64,000 nucleotides of DNA from Trema orientale (Eukaryota; Streptophyta; Magnoliopsida; Rosales; Cannabaceae). The DNA lies in NCBI GenBank assembly GCA_002914845.1, contig JXTC01000257.1, forward strand, positions 171,378-235,377, given 5' to 3'. How positions within the stretch are numbered: position 1 is the first letter of the stretch; each line of letters starts with the position of its first letter. Of the stretch, positions 12,752 through 24,556 are shown piece by piece. The notes under the pieces were generated by a model, which ran no database searches, was not told where the DNA came from, and saw nothing but the letters and a program-made list of their open reading frames with translations. A program made the translations under genes and the position numbers.

Positions 12752-14660
12752 CGTCACAACTCACTATATCTATTTTCTTAAGATGCTAAGACACAATATA
12801 GCTTGCCATAGCTGTTATTTTAGAGTAAGATGTAAGTCATCAAAGTCTACAATATTTTAGACAATTTCGCGAAATCACATAATCTTTTGGAGTGTATGTG
12901 GCACGTTTAGGTATTGAGAATGGGAATGATTTACATTTTGAATTTTTGATGATTTACTTACATTTTTAATTACATTCTCCATGGTGATGACTGGTGAGCA
13001 AACAAAGTTCTTTTTTAGCCAATGAGAAAGAGCTCCGAATCTTATTCCAATTACTGATTACCTGGACAAAACAAAACTTTTTTCCAAATAATATATGCGT
13101 AAAAATGTTATGATATTTTTGCTGGAAAAAAATATGGTAATTAACTCATTTTGCTCTATTTTAGTGGTTGCCAAAAATTATTGAGAATTATTTTAGGTGC
13201 ATATACTTTGCTAAATAAAGTTAATGAAGGCATGATTGCAAGCAAAATTTTGCAAAAGAACTGGAAAAGAACCTCTATACTTCATTCACTCGAACACTAA
13301 TTAAGACAAAAGGATGCCTTATAATATTTCTGCATAGCCTAATTTGGTCAGATGGATATCCCTTAAAACGGGAGCAGAATGCGCAGTGGATAAGATATTG
13401 ATGGGAATAGGAAAAAAACATGCAACCTGCGCTCGATGTGGGAAGCTATATGGCAATGAGTTTATCTGATATTCATTACATTTACACACTTCAATTTTCT
13501 ATTTTAATTTTCTTTCAAAACAAACAAAATCTTTATACTGCAGTATCACCAAGGGCACGTGACTTTGAATCTCTCAAATTGTAACATGTAATTGTTTTTG
13601 CAAAGGTCATAGAGTGTCACACACTTTGGTTAAGTGCCACAAATTAACATGGTCTTCATCTTCTCTGCAGTTGAATTGATTTCTAGCTTTGTGCTACTTT
13701 CACTTGATGTTAACTAAAGAGTACAGAGAGTTGTCGCTGTTTAAGCTAGCTTCTAAAACACTAACAATATTCTTCTTTCTTCATTAGTTATAAAAGCTTT
13801 CAACTTTTTACCTTTTTCCTTTTTCATTTGAAAGAACACTCATGATTCTTAAAGTGTATATATGAACCTCAAAACAAATATTTTTTTTTTTATTTTTACT
13901 TTTCTAAGAGACATGCTAAAATATTTTTACAATTTCCACTAATTTTTTTTACACTCTCATGTCTCATTACTTGACATGTGAATTTCAGTAACAAATCATC
14001 ATATTATTATAACGTGAAATATTAAAATTGAGCTACATAACTTTCCAATATATTTTGATTGGTTGGGTTTGTTCAATATTTAGTTTACATATTAGTATAT
14101 AATTACATAAATAACCCACTTTCTGATTTACTTTTATTAGTTTAAAGATCAAGTTAACAATTAAATTGTCAAAGTCTTTCAACTATTGAACTATATCAGG
14201 TCAGAATATCTATCTTGACCTTTGGTTTCACATAGTTGAAGAGAGAGATGAAAATTGGGTGATTTTATGATTTATATATCGCCTTTTGTAAGTATTATAA
14301 TTTACAAAAAAAAGGAATTGCTTTCCGGAATTAAAATAAACAAAGATGCATGCATGATATGATAGGTGAACCGATCCCTTTCTTTTCCTTTTCCCTGCCT
14401 GTTCTGAGGAAACCTCAGTTATGACACAATATATATATATATATAGCATCTTAAGTGATACATCTATTTTTTTTCGACCTACCAACAAACGAATCCCAAT
14501 GCCAAAGCTGAAAAACGAATGGTTCTTTTAGGTTTTCATTTGACAAAGTAAGAGATTTGATGTTTAATTAGAAGTACGATAATTTTTTGAATTGTATTGA
14601 TGTTAAATTCAGGCACATAGGATTCACAATCATTTTGGTTAGGAGTTAGGACTTAGGAGA
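12752..14660. other. Intergenic, no feature seen
   Basis: AT-rich, with no open frame worth reporting and no clear repeat. From 12796 it has no counterpart in block 2. Confidence 0.45.
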
Positions 14661-14669
14661 CTCGAGTCA

Positions 14670-14900
14670 ATATATGTGGTATGTACCCTAGCGGTAAAAC
14701 GGACTGAAGCCGTGGAGCTAGGCAGTCATGGGTTCGAACTTTGGGGTTCAAATATTCTGTTGATTTTCGGGTGGCGTGTGAGTTTAGTTCTCTAATAAAA
14801 CATCTTCTCGTTATGAGGTTGTGAATGAATTTTGTGGTGGTTAGTTCTCTAATAAAACAATTAATGGTGTTGTTAGGGTCACGTGTCATTGACATTGAAC
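14670..14900 (+). repeat. tRNA-derived SINE
   Basis: Box A-like CCCTAGCGGTAAAACGG at about 14688 and box B-like GGGTTCGAACT at about 14730 have the internal Pol III promoter spacing of plant SINEs. The body carries GTTCTCTAATAAAAC twice (about 14789 and 14844). Confidence 0.7.
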
Positions 14901-15223
14901 TGGTGGTGGTTCATAACATACTCATTTTCAAGTAATAAATAACAAAAAGATATAATATTATATATTTTTTTGCATTGAATCATATGTAAATTTTGCTACA
15001 CTTTTGGGCTTTTTCTTTGAGTAACGAAATATATCTTTCTTTTTTTCAGTTCTACTTTTTAATATAAAGATTAAATTGGCTCGCCGATCAAATGGACAAA
15101 TGACAATCTTTATTTTTTTTATGTGGTTTTTTATTTATTCATTTTTCTAATAAGATAGCAAATGAAAGAAAATACCAAGTACCAAAATCCTTTGCATTTT
15201 ATCATGTTATATATATATATATA

Positions 15224-15375
15224 GGGAGCGTCTACAGTAGGAGCGTCCCTACGTAAGGCCTTGTCTATACATAGTTTGATGGGAATATATGTATAAACAG
15301 ATTCCCCATAGATTCTCATCAAACGGTGTATAAACAGGAGCCTTACGTAGGGACGCCTCTACTATAGCCGCCTCC
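15224..15375. mobile_element. MITE family M1, complete copy, 152 bases
   Basis: Left end GGGAGCGTCTACAGTAGG and right end (reverse complement) GGAGGCGGCTATAGTAG. It is inserted in a TATATA tract, so the target duplication cannot be resolved. It lies in the part of block 1 missing from block 2. Confidence 0.85.
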
Positions 15376-15379
15376 ATAT

Positions 15380-15720
15380 ATATATGTTTTCGAAAACCTT
15401 ACTATAAAAATACTATCTAAATGACTGCTTAAACATCGAATACACAAAAGTGGTGTTAATTTGAGATAACACAATGACAAGTCGTTCAAAGAGTTTAGCC
15501 AGAGCACCATTATTACCCTGTGAGAAAGGCCTTCCTCAGGTGCTTTGACGATTACACCAACATAGTTGACCACGTCAAAGGAGCTAATAACGAGTTGTCT
15601 AAGCGATGGAATTTCCAGGATACGACACATTTGGACAAATAACCGAATGATGCTCAAGATTGCAAGAATGCTACTAGTATTATCAATTCGCTTACTCTTC
15701 AAAACCATATCTTAGATCAG
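15380..15720 (-). other. Unrecognised open stretch, possible gene fragment
   Basis: The minus-strand frame from Met at 15708 is open for about 110 residues (MVLKSKRIDNTSSILAILS...VKAPEEGLSHRVI...) and is less AT-rich than its surroundings. The first 40 or so codons lie in the part conserved with block 2 (40699-40810), where the CACTA element splits the homologous site. I do not recognise a family. A decayed host gene fragment is possible. Confidence 0.3.
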
Positions 15721-15973
15721 ATTTTTCTTATTGAATTTTCTTTGAGTTCGAACAAATATCTTCTAGGTCACATTAATGTATAGCTTTATTACTAATTATA
15801 GGCTGCATTTATATTTTTTCAGCGGAAGTTACAAGAAAAGGGTAATAAGATCTCCATAATATTGTATTAATTAATGAATTAATACGGAAAAAAAGTCGTT
15901 TATTTCCTGATAGTATTTTGGCAAAGTTAATTTCATTTTGTCTTTGTATTAGCGTCTAGCTTTTATTATTAGA

Positions 15974-16153
15974 TAACACTACATATTCTAATTTTTGTAC
16001 CAAATTTTTTATACTAACACATGTAGCATGTAAGTTGTCACTATCTAATTGGTGTGTCAAACTTACCACAAATACATTAAACTGGTGACAAATCACATAC
16101 CATATATGTTAGTATTAAAAATTTGGTACAAAAATTGGGATATTAAGCGTTAT
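15974..16153. mobile_element. Foldback MITE, about 180 bases
   Basis: Ends TAACACTACATATTCTAATT and (reverse complement) TAACGCTTAATATCCCAATT share the inner TTTTTGTACCAAATTTTT. Block 2 lacks it at about 41035, confirming insertion after duplication. Confidence 0.82.
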
Positions 16154-17457
16154 TCTTTATTATTATATTACTATCAATGGCAAATAATATGACACCCACG
16201 TCACGTAGCACAAAAAACAGAATCATATTTATGTAGCCAAAAGTTTCTGAATTACTAAGAAGACAAGACCATGAAATCTTCAATTCTGTTATATGTGGTT
16301 TTAGAGAGAAGAAAAAGAAAGAATAAGGGAATTTTTGAGAAAGATCATATATATGAATGGTCTCACTCGTTATTCCACTTTTCAAGCATCGACAGAAATG
16401 ACACATAATTGGGATAATTATTCATCAATTAAATTAAAATATGATAGTACGTAGTTGGGATAAATTCAGTGTCTCAGCCAAAGCAAATATCCATTATCGA
16501 ATTTAACCTTAGGTTTGATAGAAGCAAAGACTCTAATTAGGATATATTTAATTACCAGTACTATTCCCCGTAAGAGTATTTATAAGCAACAGATTTTTAC
16601 AGACAATGGCAGGGCATAGGTGCCAAAGAAGCAAGAACCATATTATGGCAGAGCAAAGTACTTTATTAACGAGCTCTCTAAAACTGCAATGATGCTGGTG
16701 AGATTCATTTTCTTTTATCCACTGTTTGGAACTTGGATTTTATCCAATGTGTGTATATGCAAATAATTGGAGCTTATAGCTTTTAAGTTCCATAATTTAA
16801 AACTATTGATTATCACTTATTGGGCATATATATTTCACATTCTTCATATCTTTCTATCTAGCTAATATATTGTCCACTCTTCAATTTCTTGATCGAATCC
16901 TTTTTATCTCTCTTTTGGGATATTAATCTTCTCTGGAATAGTAACTAATTTTGTACATACCTTTCGTATCTAGGTATATTCTGGTATTCTAATTTATCTT
17001 AAATTCATATCTGGTTTGAATGATGCAAAATTTTCATACCTTTCCCTTTCTTTTTATTCTCATAAATTTGATTTCAATACTTTTTGTGCAACTTATTACC
17101 TAATTGAGTGACAAGTGATATCTAAAGAATTAAAAGTTTAGTAACTTTAGGCAATTGATTTCAGGTATAAAGGGAATCTGTACGTTAAAATATTGGATTG
17201 AAAATGTTTTGTTCAATGCAACATAATCAGAATTCAGAATCCTAAATGACTTCTTATGTATATATGGTTAGTTTTCAAGTCTTTAACTTTATTTATAGTA
17301 GTATATATATGTTTTCCTTTCCTTCTAATCCTTAATAAGATCAAACTCTATGTTATTTGTTCTCCCTCTTCTCTTATTTTTATGTTGTTCTTTCATTGGG
17401 ATGTGGGTTGTAGCTGAGTTCTCTCTCCTTGGATTTGTATTTTGTTTACTTAAAAAA
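16154..17457. other. Region upstream of the broken RING gene, no gene seen
   Basis: A stretch at about 16560-16700 (TATTTATAAG, then a GC-richer leader ending GCTGGTGAGA) could be an old 5' UTR exon with a GT donor for the RING gene. There is no matching exon in block 2, so support is weak. Confidence 0.3.
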
Positions 17458-17462
17458 GTTTT

Positions 17463-19244
17463 TGTTAGAATTTGGCTAAATATTAAAAATGTGAAAGAAG
17501 CTAAAGTCCCACATCGGTAGAAGATAGAGAGGAATAGAGGCTTGAGCCCTATATAAAGAGGTTATATCCTTGGTTAATAATCACCCCAATATGTAGCATT
17601 TCAAGTATTTTTCTCTTCTGGGGAAATTCCTTTTTTAGTCTCTTTGTGTTTCTTTTCAAGGAGTAGAGAAGTGTGAGTTCTCTTGTTTTCTTGTGTAAGA
17701 GGAATGGTTGTTAATAGTTGTTCAAAGAGAGGAGAAAGGTGTGAGAATGGAATATTTGTGAGAGTGCTGAGTGTATTGGGGTCATTGGGTAGAAAAGAGA
17801 GAAATCTATGTGATTGTAGAAAATTTTCATATCGTGGAATTTTTTTCTGAGGGCAGTGGTTTTTCTCCTGATTTTGGAGTTTTCCACTTAAATTCTTGTG
17901 TTGTAGTGATTGTTTCTATTCTCTATTTTTATTTCTCTGTTATTTTGATATTCGTTGAAGTGAGATCCTGGGAGCGGCGAATCTGGGTTAATCAGATTCC
18001 CAACAAGTGGTATCAGAGAAAGCAGGTTCTTGTGCGCTAGAGCTTGGTGTAGTCTAAGAAATCTTTCTTAGTAGTGTTTTCAAGCTTGTAGTGCAGAGTG
18101 AGATATCAGAATGCAAGTTTTAACTCCGGTGAGGATTGATGTGGAGAAATTGAATGGGATGTTTCAATCTAGTTTGTACAAGGGTTTGAAGGGCAGAGAT
18201 TATGAGAAATCCAATATGAGCGATGAAGACGAAGAAGATCTGGAAGCGCGAGCTGTAAGTGATCATCCAAGTGTCTTAAATGATGTCGTTTCTGAATTGG
18301 AGAATGATATAATCTGCTAGAGGTGTAGACAATCTTGTCACCTTAAAGAAATTGTCAAAAAAGGTGGAGCAAGTTCGGCTAAAAGCTCCAAATCTGATGA
18401 TGCTGCCAATCCTATGGCATATAATTGTTGATCTCCAAAGTTGCCATGGAAGAGAATGTGATAGTGGCGTATTCAGGATTCACAAGTCTGCACACAGGTA
18501 TTAGTTTGGCATTGATGCAGAGTGTGTGGTAGATAATATCGATGGCTGATGAGCTTCCAGGAAAAACTAAATGGTGGGAGTTGCACCATAATTTTTCAGC
18601 AGATTTGTTAATTCTAAGTGTGTAGTCATATGGTGGAGTATGACTGTCGGTGAAGGCAGTGTTTATAGTGGAAGCTATGGATATTTTTATTATTTAGCCA
18701 AGGTGGAGATTATTAGAATTTGGCTAAATATTAAAAATGTGAAAGAAGGCAAAGTCCCACATCGGTAGAAGATGGAGAGGAATGGAGGCTTGAGCCCTAT
18801 ATAAGGAGGTTATATCATTGGTTAATAATCACCCCAATATGTAGCATTTCAAGTATTTTCCTCTTCTGGGGAAATTCCTTTTTTAGTCTCTTTGTGTTTC
18901 CTTTCAAGGAGTATGGAAGTGTGAGTTCTTTTGTTTTCTTGTGTATGAGGAATGGTTATTCAAAGAGAGGAGAAAGATGTGAGGATGGAATATTTGTGAG
19001 AGTGCTGGGTGTATTGGGGTCATTGAGTAGAAAAGAGAAAAATCTATGTGATTGTAGAAATTTTTCATATAATGGAATTCTTTTCCGAGGACAGTGGTTT
19101 TTCTCCTGATTTTTGGAGTTTTCTACTTAAATTCTTGTGTTGTAGTGATTGTTTCTATTCTCTGTTTTTATTTCTCTATTATTTTAATATTCGTTGAAGT
19201 GAGATCCTGGGAGCAGCAAACCTGGGTCGGTCAGATTCTCAACA
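17463..19244 (+). mobile_element. Short Copia-type LTR element (fossil), internally reduced
   Basis: Two LTRs, 17463-18005 (543 bases) and 18711-19244 (534 bases), both close to TG...CA in form. The 5-base target duplication GTTTT lies at 17458-17462 and 19245-19249. A primer-binding site TGGTATCAGAG follows the left LTR (18008), and a purine tract AAGGTGGAGAT precedes the right one. The internal part is only about 0.7 kb, with a short Copia gag-like stretch near 18110-18320 and no pol. The LTRs differ at some tens of positions, so it is not very recent. It lies upstream of the broken RING gene and is absent from block 2. Broken element; it could not move on its own. Confidence 0.88.
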
Positions 19245-19832
19245 GTTTTTTCTTGTCTTCTGTTTCTTCTGTGTTTATTCATTAGCATTACTTCAGCATA
19301 GTCATTTGGATTAAAACATACCATTTGGTTCTGTGTAAATTAAATAGGAATTTAAAGTCAGGCAACTGTTGATAGTTTCTTGTTAGATATGCTCCATACG
19401 TGGTTTCTCATATTGGCTGTGACTTTTAAGGTAGAGTGTAAAAATTGGTTATTGTTTTGCACTGGGTACAAAAATTGCTTACGTACCTTGGGCATGTCAT
19501 CTCCACCCTAGTATGTATATATACACACATAAGAAATATCATATAATATTTTATATTTCCGAAGTAGTTTAAAGAAAAAAATTCCACGAACCCCATATAG
19601 AATACAAATTTCAGTATAAAATATTATTCAATTTTTGTTCTTTGTTTTCTTACACTTGTAGCCTTTAAGATTGTTGACTTAACTTGGTGTTTAGTAAGTT
19701 TGTTTGTCTTACTTCATTAATTTGTTCTTTCCATTATTCAATAACTGCATATTTTGTTCATTTGTATTTATTGCTGATAGATAACACTACCAAAGACGTT
19801 CACTAGCGATTGAGCTACTTTTATGACAGGTT

Positions 19833-20323
19833 ATGAAGACTATTTTATATGCGAATATTCTTCTTGCGATTGTAGTAATTGCCGCATCAGTTGACATCAC
19901 GAGAAAAGAAGAAATAGAATCTCATGGCTTAGACGAAAGAAGCCATGAGATACCAGTAGTCTTTGGTCTTATCGGAGGTGTAATATGCTGAGCATGATTT
20001 TGGTGGGCATATGCTACAGACGATGTATGCATACTCCACCCAAATTGCTCCCCGTGTCTACACCAGATTTAGAGCATGCTCCACAATCAGAAACGGCAGC
20101 CTCTGTCGAGATAACCATTACAATTGACTCATTTTGCGTCAGTAGCTTTCCATGTGAGGGGCAGACGACCTTTGGAGGGGACTGCCCTATATGCCTTGAG
20201 GAGTTTACCGCTGGGGAGAGTGTACGGATCGCCAACTGTGGCCATCTCTTTCATATAGAGTGCGTTCACCATATGCTGGCGGCTCATAGAAGACAATGTT
20301 CTTCCTGCAATATGAACTTATGA
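19833..20323 (+). pseudogene. RING-H2 finger gene, tandem paralogue, frameshifted in the membrane segment
   Basis: Strong paralogue of the gene at 41993. From the ATG the frame encodes MKTILYANILLAIVV... through VFGLIGG. It then shifts at GGTGTAATATGC, where the intact copy has GGTATGATGC (two extra bases here), and meets TGA at once. A second frame from Met at 19985 is open for 112 residues to 20323. It carries the rest of the membrane segment (MLSMILVGICYRR) and a complete RING-H2 finger (CPIC ... NCGH, LFHIEC ... CSSC). A shortened RING protein without signal peptide could in principle be made from 19985, but loss of the start region makes a pseudogene more likely. Upstream homology to the paralogue extends to about 19690. 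A short LTR element (17463-19244) and, downstream, a long hairpin flank it. Confidence 0.8.
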
Positions 20324-20378
20324 TTTGAACTTTCCGTTTGTAATTTCTTATTTTATGCTAATTTTATAACAATTTCGG

Positions 20379-20771
20379 CAAATATAATTTTCGCTAAATC
20401 AACACTTACGAAACACAAAAATAGATAAATCAATGCAAATATATATTATGAAACTGATTGACTTGAATATTTTTAACGTTAATTAAACATATAGCTTTAA
20501 TAGGAAAAGAAATCAACAATTAAACACTTGTACTTTAGCAATAATATTGTTACAAAATGACTTCCTAACACTCATGGCACGTAACACCATGTTAGGAAGT
20601 CATTTTGTAACAATATTATTAAAGTATAAGTGTTTAATTGTTAATTTCCTTTCCTATATATATGTTTAATGTAATAAAAATATTCAAATAAATCAGTTTA
20701 ACTATATATATTTACATCGATTTATCTATTTTTGTGTTTCGTAAGTGTTGATTTAGTGAAAATTATAATTG
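20379..20771. repeat. Long inverted repeat (hairpin), about 190-base arms and 19-base loop
   Basis: Left arm 20379-20570 and right arm 20590-20771 are near-perfect reverse complements with a few indels. It starts 56 bases after the stop codon of the broken RING gene. The right arm is homologous to the 3' flank of the intact RING gene (about 42545-42715), so the left arm is an inverted copy of the ancestral 3' flank. An AATAAA at 20673-20678 lies inside the right arm. A transcript ending there would keep roughly 80 paired bases; read-through would make the full stem. Confidence 0.9.
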
Positions 20772-21029
20772 TTAGATTTGTTGAAATTCTACAAATTAAA
20801 TATCATGTCACGTCAAACTTATGACCAAGTCACTGTTTTTCCTAAATTTGATTTTGTGTATCATTCTCGACAACATTAGAGGGCAAGAACAACAACGAAT
20901 TTCTTGTTTAATGCCTTTTATATTTTCGATTGTGTAGATACTTAATGAAAGAAGAAATTAAAATGTTTTCAATATTCATTTATATATGTATGAGTATGTC
21001 TTAAGTATGCCAAAAGCATTTACTGTCCA

Positions 21030-22658
21030 CACTATAAGAAATATTATTTTTGCCGACGTAACAAAAATAACGCGTCGTCGACGGGCTGCACATCGGGAAA
21101 TATTTGATGCGTAAAATTTCCGGGTAATATCGACCCTTTGCCGATGCATTCTTGGCTTTGTGTCGGCAAAGGATTGCCAAAATATGATCCCCGCGAATAA
21201 AGTCGAATTTCGAGCGCGTCTTTATTTTTGTATAAAATTTGAAATATATTTGGCGATGCATTATTAACGTTGCGTCGGTAAAGGACTGACTTCAAAAAAA
21301 TTCCCTACGAATAAAGCCGAATTTTGAGCGTGTCTTTATTTTTAGATAAAATTTAAAATACCTTTACCAATGCATTGTTGACTTTGCGTGGTAAAAGGTT
21401 GACCTAAGAAAATATTCTCTATGAAAGTAGAGTATTTATTTATTTTTTTATTATCTATACTTTTACGAACGCCATTCTCGACAAAAGAGTGTACCAAAAA
21501 AGCCCTACTTCCCTTTCTTTTCTTCCTCTTCTCTTTCATTTCTCTGCCTCCATTTCATTTGCTCTCTAAAAATGCATCCCTCTTCGAATCTCAACACTTC
21601 TCTCAACCTCTCTCTCAACAAATCTCTCTCTCTCACTCAATCACAACCTTTCTCTCTCTCTCTCTCAACCTATCTTTCTCAAAATCCCTAAATCTTCTCT
21701 CTTAATCTCTCTTTCTCAAAATCCCTAAATCTTCTCTCTTCTGGGGTTCATCTCTCGATTTTAATTTCTCTTCTTGAGAAAGATTTTGTGTTCCCCTCTC
21801 TTCATTTTCTATTTTTGTGAGTATTATTTTTAATTGTTTTTCATTAATTTATTTTTTGTCATTTTAGAAAATTTAAGTTTGTGTTCCTCTTTCTTCATTT
21901 TCTATATGCTACTATTTGGAATTTCATTTAAAGAGGTATGTATCTCTTCATTTGCTATTGTTTGGAATATTGATTCCGTGGCTGAATTGATGTATCACTT
22001 CATTTACTATTATTTCATCTTTGATGTATATGATATGCGGAAGAAATATGAATCGATTTGTACGATTAGCATCCAGATTTGGCAACTTTTTTACTCAAAA
22101 GTATATATAATATCATAATTGTTGCTATGTTCAAGTCATGGAGAGATGTTCAATTTAATGCTTAACACAATTATTTGTCCTGAAGTGATACTTCACATTG
22201 TTAATTAAACAAGCCGAAATATTTTTGAATTTTATTTCTATTTTTATTATCGTTAATCTAATTGTATTTTTAAATTTTTATGTAATTCTTTTTATTTTTT
22301 ATAAAACTTTTGCCGACACGAACAGCCCGTCGGCAATGATTTTTATTTTTTTCATTTACCTTTCCTTTTGCCGATGCATTTGTACGTCAGCACAAGTTTT
22401 ATCACCTTTGCGGATGCAAGTCTTTCACTGATGCAACACACTCGTCAGTATAAGCTAGTGATTCGTCAGCAAAAGTACCTTTTACCGACGCATGTCATTT
22501 TTTATCGGTTAACCAAATTTTAGCGAAGGTCCATTACTGACGCTAGCTGTCGACGGAAAAACACGTCAGTTTGGAATACATTTTGACGTTTGCCGATGCA
22601 GTTTGAATACTTTCACCGACACAGTGATGCGTCAGCGAAAGTCTTACTCCTTGTAGTG
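21030..22658. mobile_element. Non-autonomous CACTA (EnSpm/CMC) element, 1.63 kb
   Basis: Left end CACTATAAGAAATATT and right end (reverse complement) CACTACAAGGAGTAAG are CACTA termini. The 3-base target duplication CCA lies at 21027-21029 and 22659-22661. Block 2 has the unoccupied site at about 43270-43300, confirming both ends. Both subterminal regions carry many copies of GCCGACG/GCCGATGC-type motifs, as expected for transposase binding. The interior (21420-22300) is CT-rich then AT-rich, resembling a plant 5' UTR and intron, and no transposase is visible. The unit CAAAATCCCTAAATCTTCTC occurs twice at about 21680-21745. Confidence 0.9.
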
Positions 22659-23456
22659 CCAATATGCGTTCCAAACCTGTCCTAATTTGTATTCGAAACG
22701 TATCCTACTTCTTAGGCTAGTATATTGTATTTCAGTATGTATATGTGTTAAGTGCATCTTACATGTTTGATATGTGATTTTTGTTTTGTTTTGTTTTCTT
22801 TCTTTAATTTCTTTTCTTTGCTAATTTTATCTGGAGAACCAAGAAACCAAAGTTTGTGCTAATTGTCCATACTAAAGCCTTAGTAGAGTACAATCATTTC
22901 TAACCATATTTTAAAGGTCATGGTGAGATATTAGACAAATTATAGCTTATTTACAAAATAGACCCTTTTTAAATAATAATTTGAAAATCCAAAACTGCTC
23001 ATGCATTCCTACCGCCGCATAAAAACTAAGCTCTATTGAACAATTGCGACTTTGATATAGTATACAATTAAAAGAAGAAACATATATAGTAAAAATAGAC
23101 TCTAAAATTTTGTAATGACTACACATTGGAATATGTTAATTTTTTTTTTTCACCTATCCCACGTATTTCCTCGCATGTGGCCTCTCTATTTCCCTTTCTC
23201 TATTCCCTCGACAAATTATCTCTTTCTCCTTCATTATTTCTCTATTTCAGCTGTGAAACCCACCTACTTGTCAAGAGGTGAAAAATAACATATCTATATA
23301 TATTAATTGCTAAGTTTTCCGTTACCAAAACTCGTTCCCAAGCAGCCCGGTTTGCCTTGTCAAAATCTTAAAAGGAGCAGTAAAGGCAATGTTCCATTAA
23401 AAATAGCAAGTAGCTAAGGTATGTCAAGAATGATTTAGAGTTGTTTTTCAAGAAGG

Positions 23457-23678
23457 GTGTCTTTTTCTTTTATATGTGCTAGTGTTTTGAAGGATAAACA
23501 AACATTTAAGATAAGAACTCATGTTGATATATATGATTGTGAGCTTGTCTATAATAATAAAAAAATTGATGATAATCGATTAGTTGCAAAGTATAAGGAC
23601 TTGTTTAGATCAGAATCAGATACAACCTGTGTGGGTTATACTGACCAAGTAAAAGCTGACTTTCATTGTGATAATTAA
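23457..23678 (+). pseudogene. MULE transposase N-terminal fragment (likely)
   Basis: 73 residues with TFKIRTHVDIYDCELVYNN followed by RLVAKYKDLFRSES. This resembles the zinc-binding N-terminal region of plant Mutator-like transposases, where an FxIR..., H/Y-x-C, ...NN...ΦVAxKY.D..R pattern is typical. The second metal ligand (usually His) is Tyr here. No catalytic domain follows. It sits in the gap between block 1 and N1. Confidence 0.45.
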
Positions 23679-24556
23679 GATTCAAATAATGAAGCTTAAA
23701 AATAGATAATCAAAATTTAAGATCGTGTTCAGATACGTTAAATTTTATTTTTGTAGTCTTGCATTTGATTTATTACGATACATATATTCTTTGATATAGC
23801 TCATAAAGTTTTTGAAAGAATTTTCAAAAAAAGTTTCGAACAAGGTCTAAGCTTGAAACGAATATTTTACCCAAATTTTTGAAAATAAAAATCAAGACTT
23901 CATTGAGCCAAAATACCCTCAAAAAGTAAATTTTTATTGTTAAAAATGTTTAGAAAAAAAGGATTTTAAAAGTGACCAAGTATGGACAAAGGAATCCAAA
24001 GATTGGTTTCTAGACCTAGAATGATCGACAACTCATAGTCGACCATCCCAATTTGGCCATATAACCATTGGAGTCGTACTTGATTGACAGACTCCAACGG
24101 CTGGTAAGAATGGTTTATTACTCGAAGGGGATATGGTTGACTACTCTGAAGGCTGCAAAGAGCACAATAACAGCTAGAAATGACTAGAGAATTTTCAAAA
24201 TGATATTTCTTTTCTTTTTTTGTATTTTTACCTTTCTGGTAATAATTATACACATGCATATACTATTTAAGATGCAGAAGTTTTCTATTTTAGTTCATTT
24301 TTTCTGCACATTTACCCCAATTTCAAATATATTTTGAGTTTCATTTTTGGGTATAATGTGCTCATGAATTTAATGTATATTGAGTATTTACTATTAACAT
24401 TAACTATCAATCAGTGAAGAAGGTTTTGATATAAACTTTTGGGATTAAAATTATCGAAAATCACTAGATTTAAACTTCTGCTAAATATAGCCAATTAATG
24501 AAACACCAATGCTTCATATTATTTTGTCTATAAGGAAAACTTGGTATAAACAGAAA

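Larger units (their letters stand above)
11381..23275. repeat. Segmental duplication block 1 (RING-H2 unit, left copy)
   Basis: Homologous in the same order and orientation to 36729-47745. Anchors: 11381-11718 with 36729-37363 (interrupted there by a MITE), 12752-12790 with 37367-37400, 15588-15970 with 37403-37421 and 40699-41035, 16150-16290 with 41036-41190, 19690-20790 with 41880-42720, 20870-21029 and 22659-23160 with 43110-44310, and 23160-23275 with 47620-47745. Between anchors each copy carries private insertions. Homology begins at the base after the single N at 11380. Confidence 0.85.

Noticed and set aside
14680-14745. Possible tRNA gene
   Set aside because: Only box A and box B are tRNA-like; the arms do not fold into a cloverleaf and a SINE body follows.
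17771-19285. Short frames at 17771-18040, 18894-19109 and 19094-19285
   Set aside because: They lie within the LTRs of the short LTR element and repeat the same sequence twice; not genes.
21421-21705. 94-residue frame rich in Ser and Leu
   Set aside because: Arises from CT microsatellite sequence inside the CACTA element.
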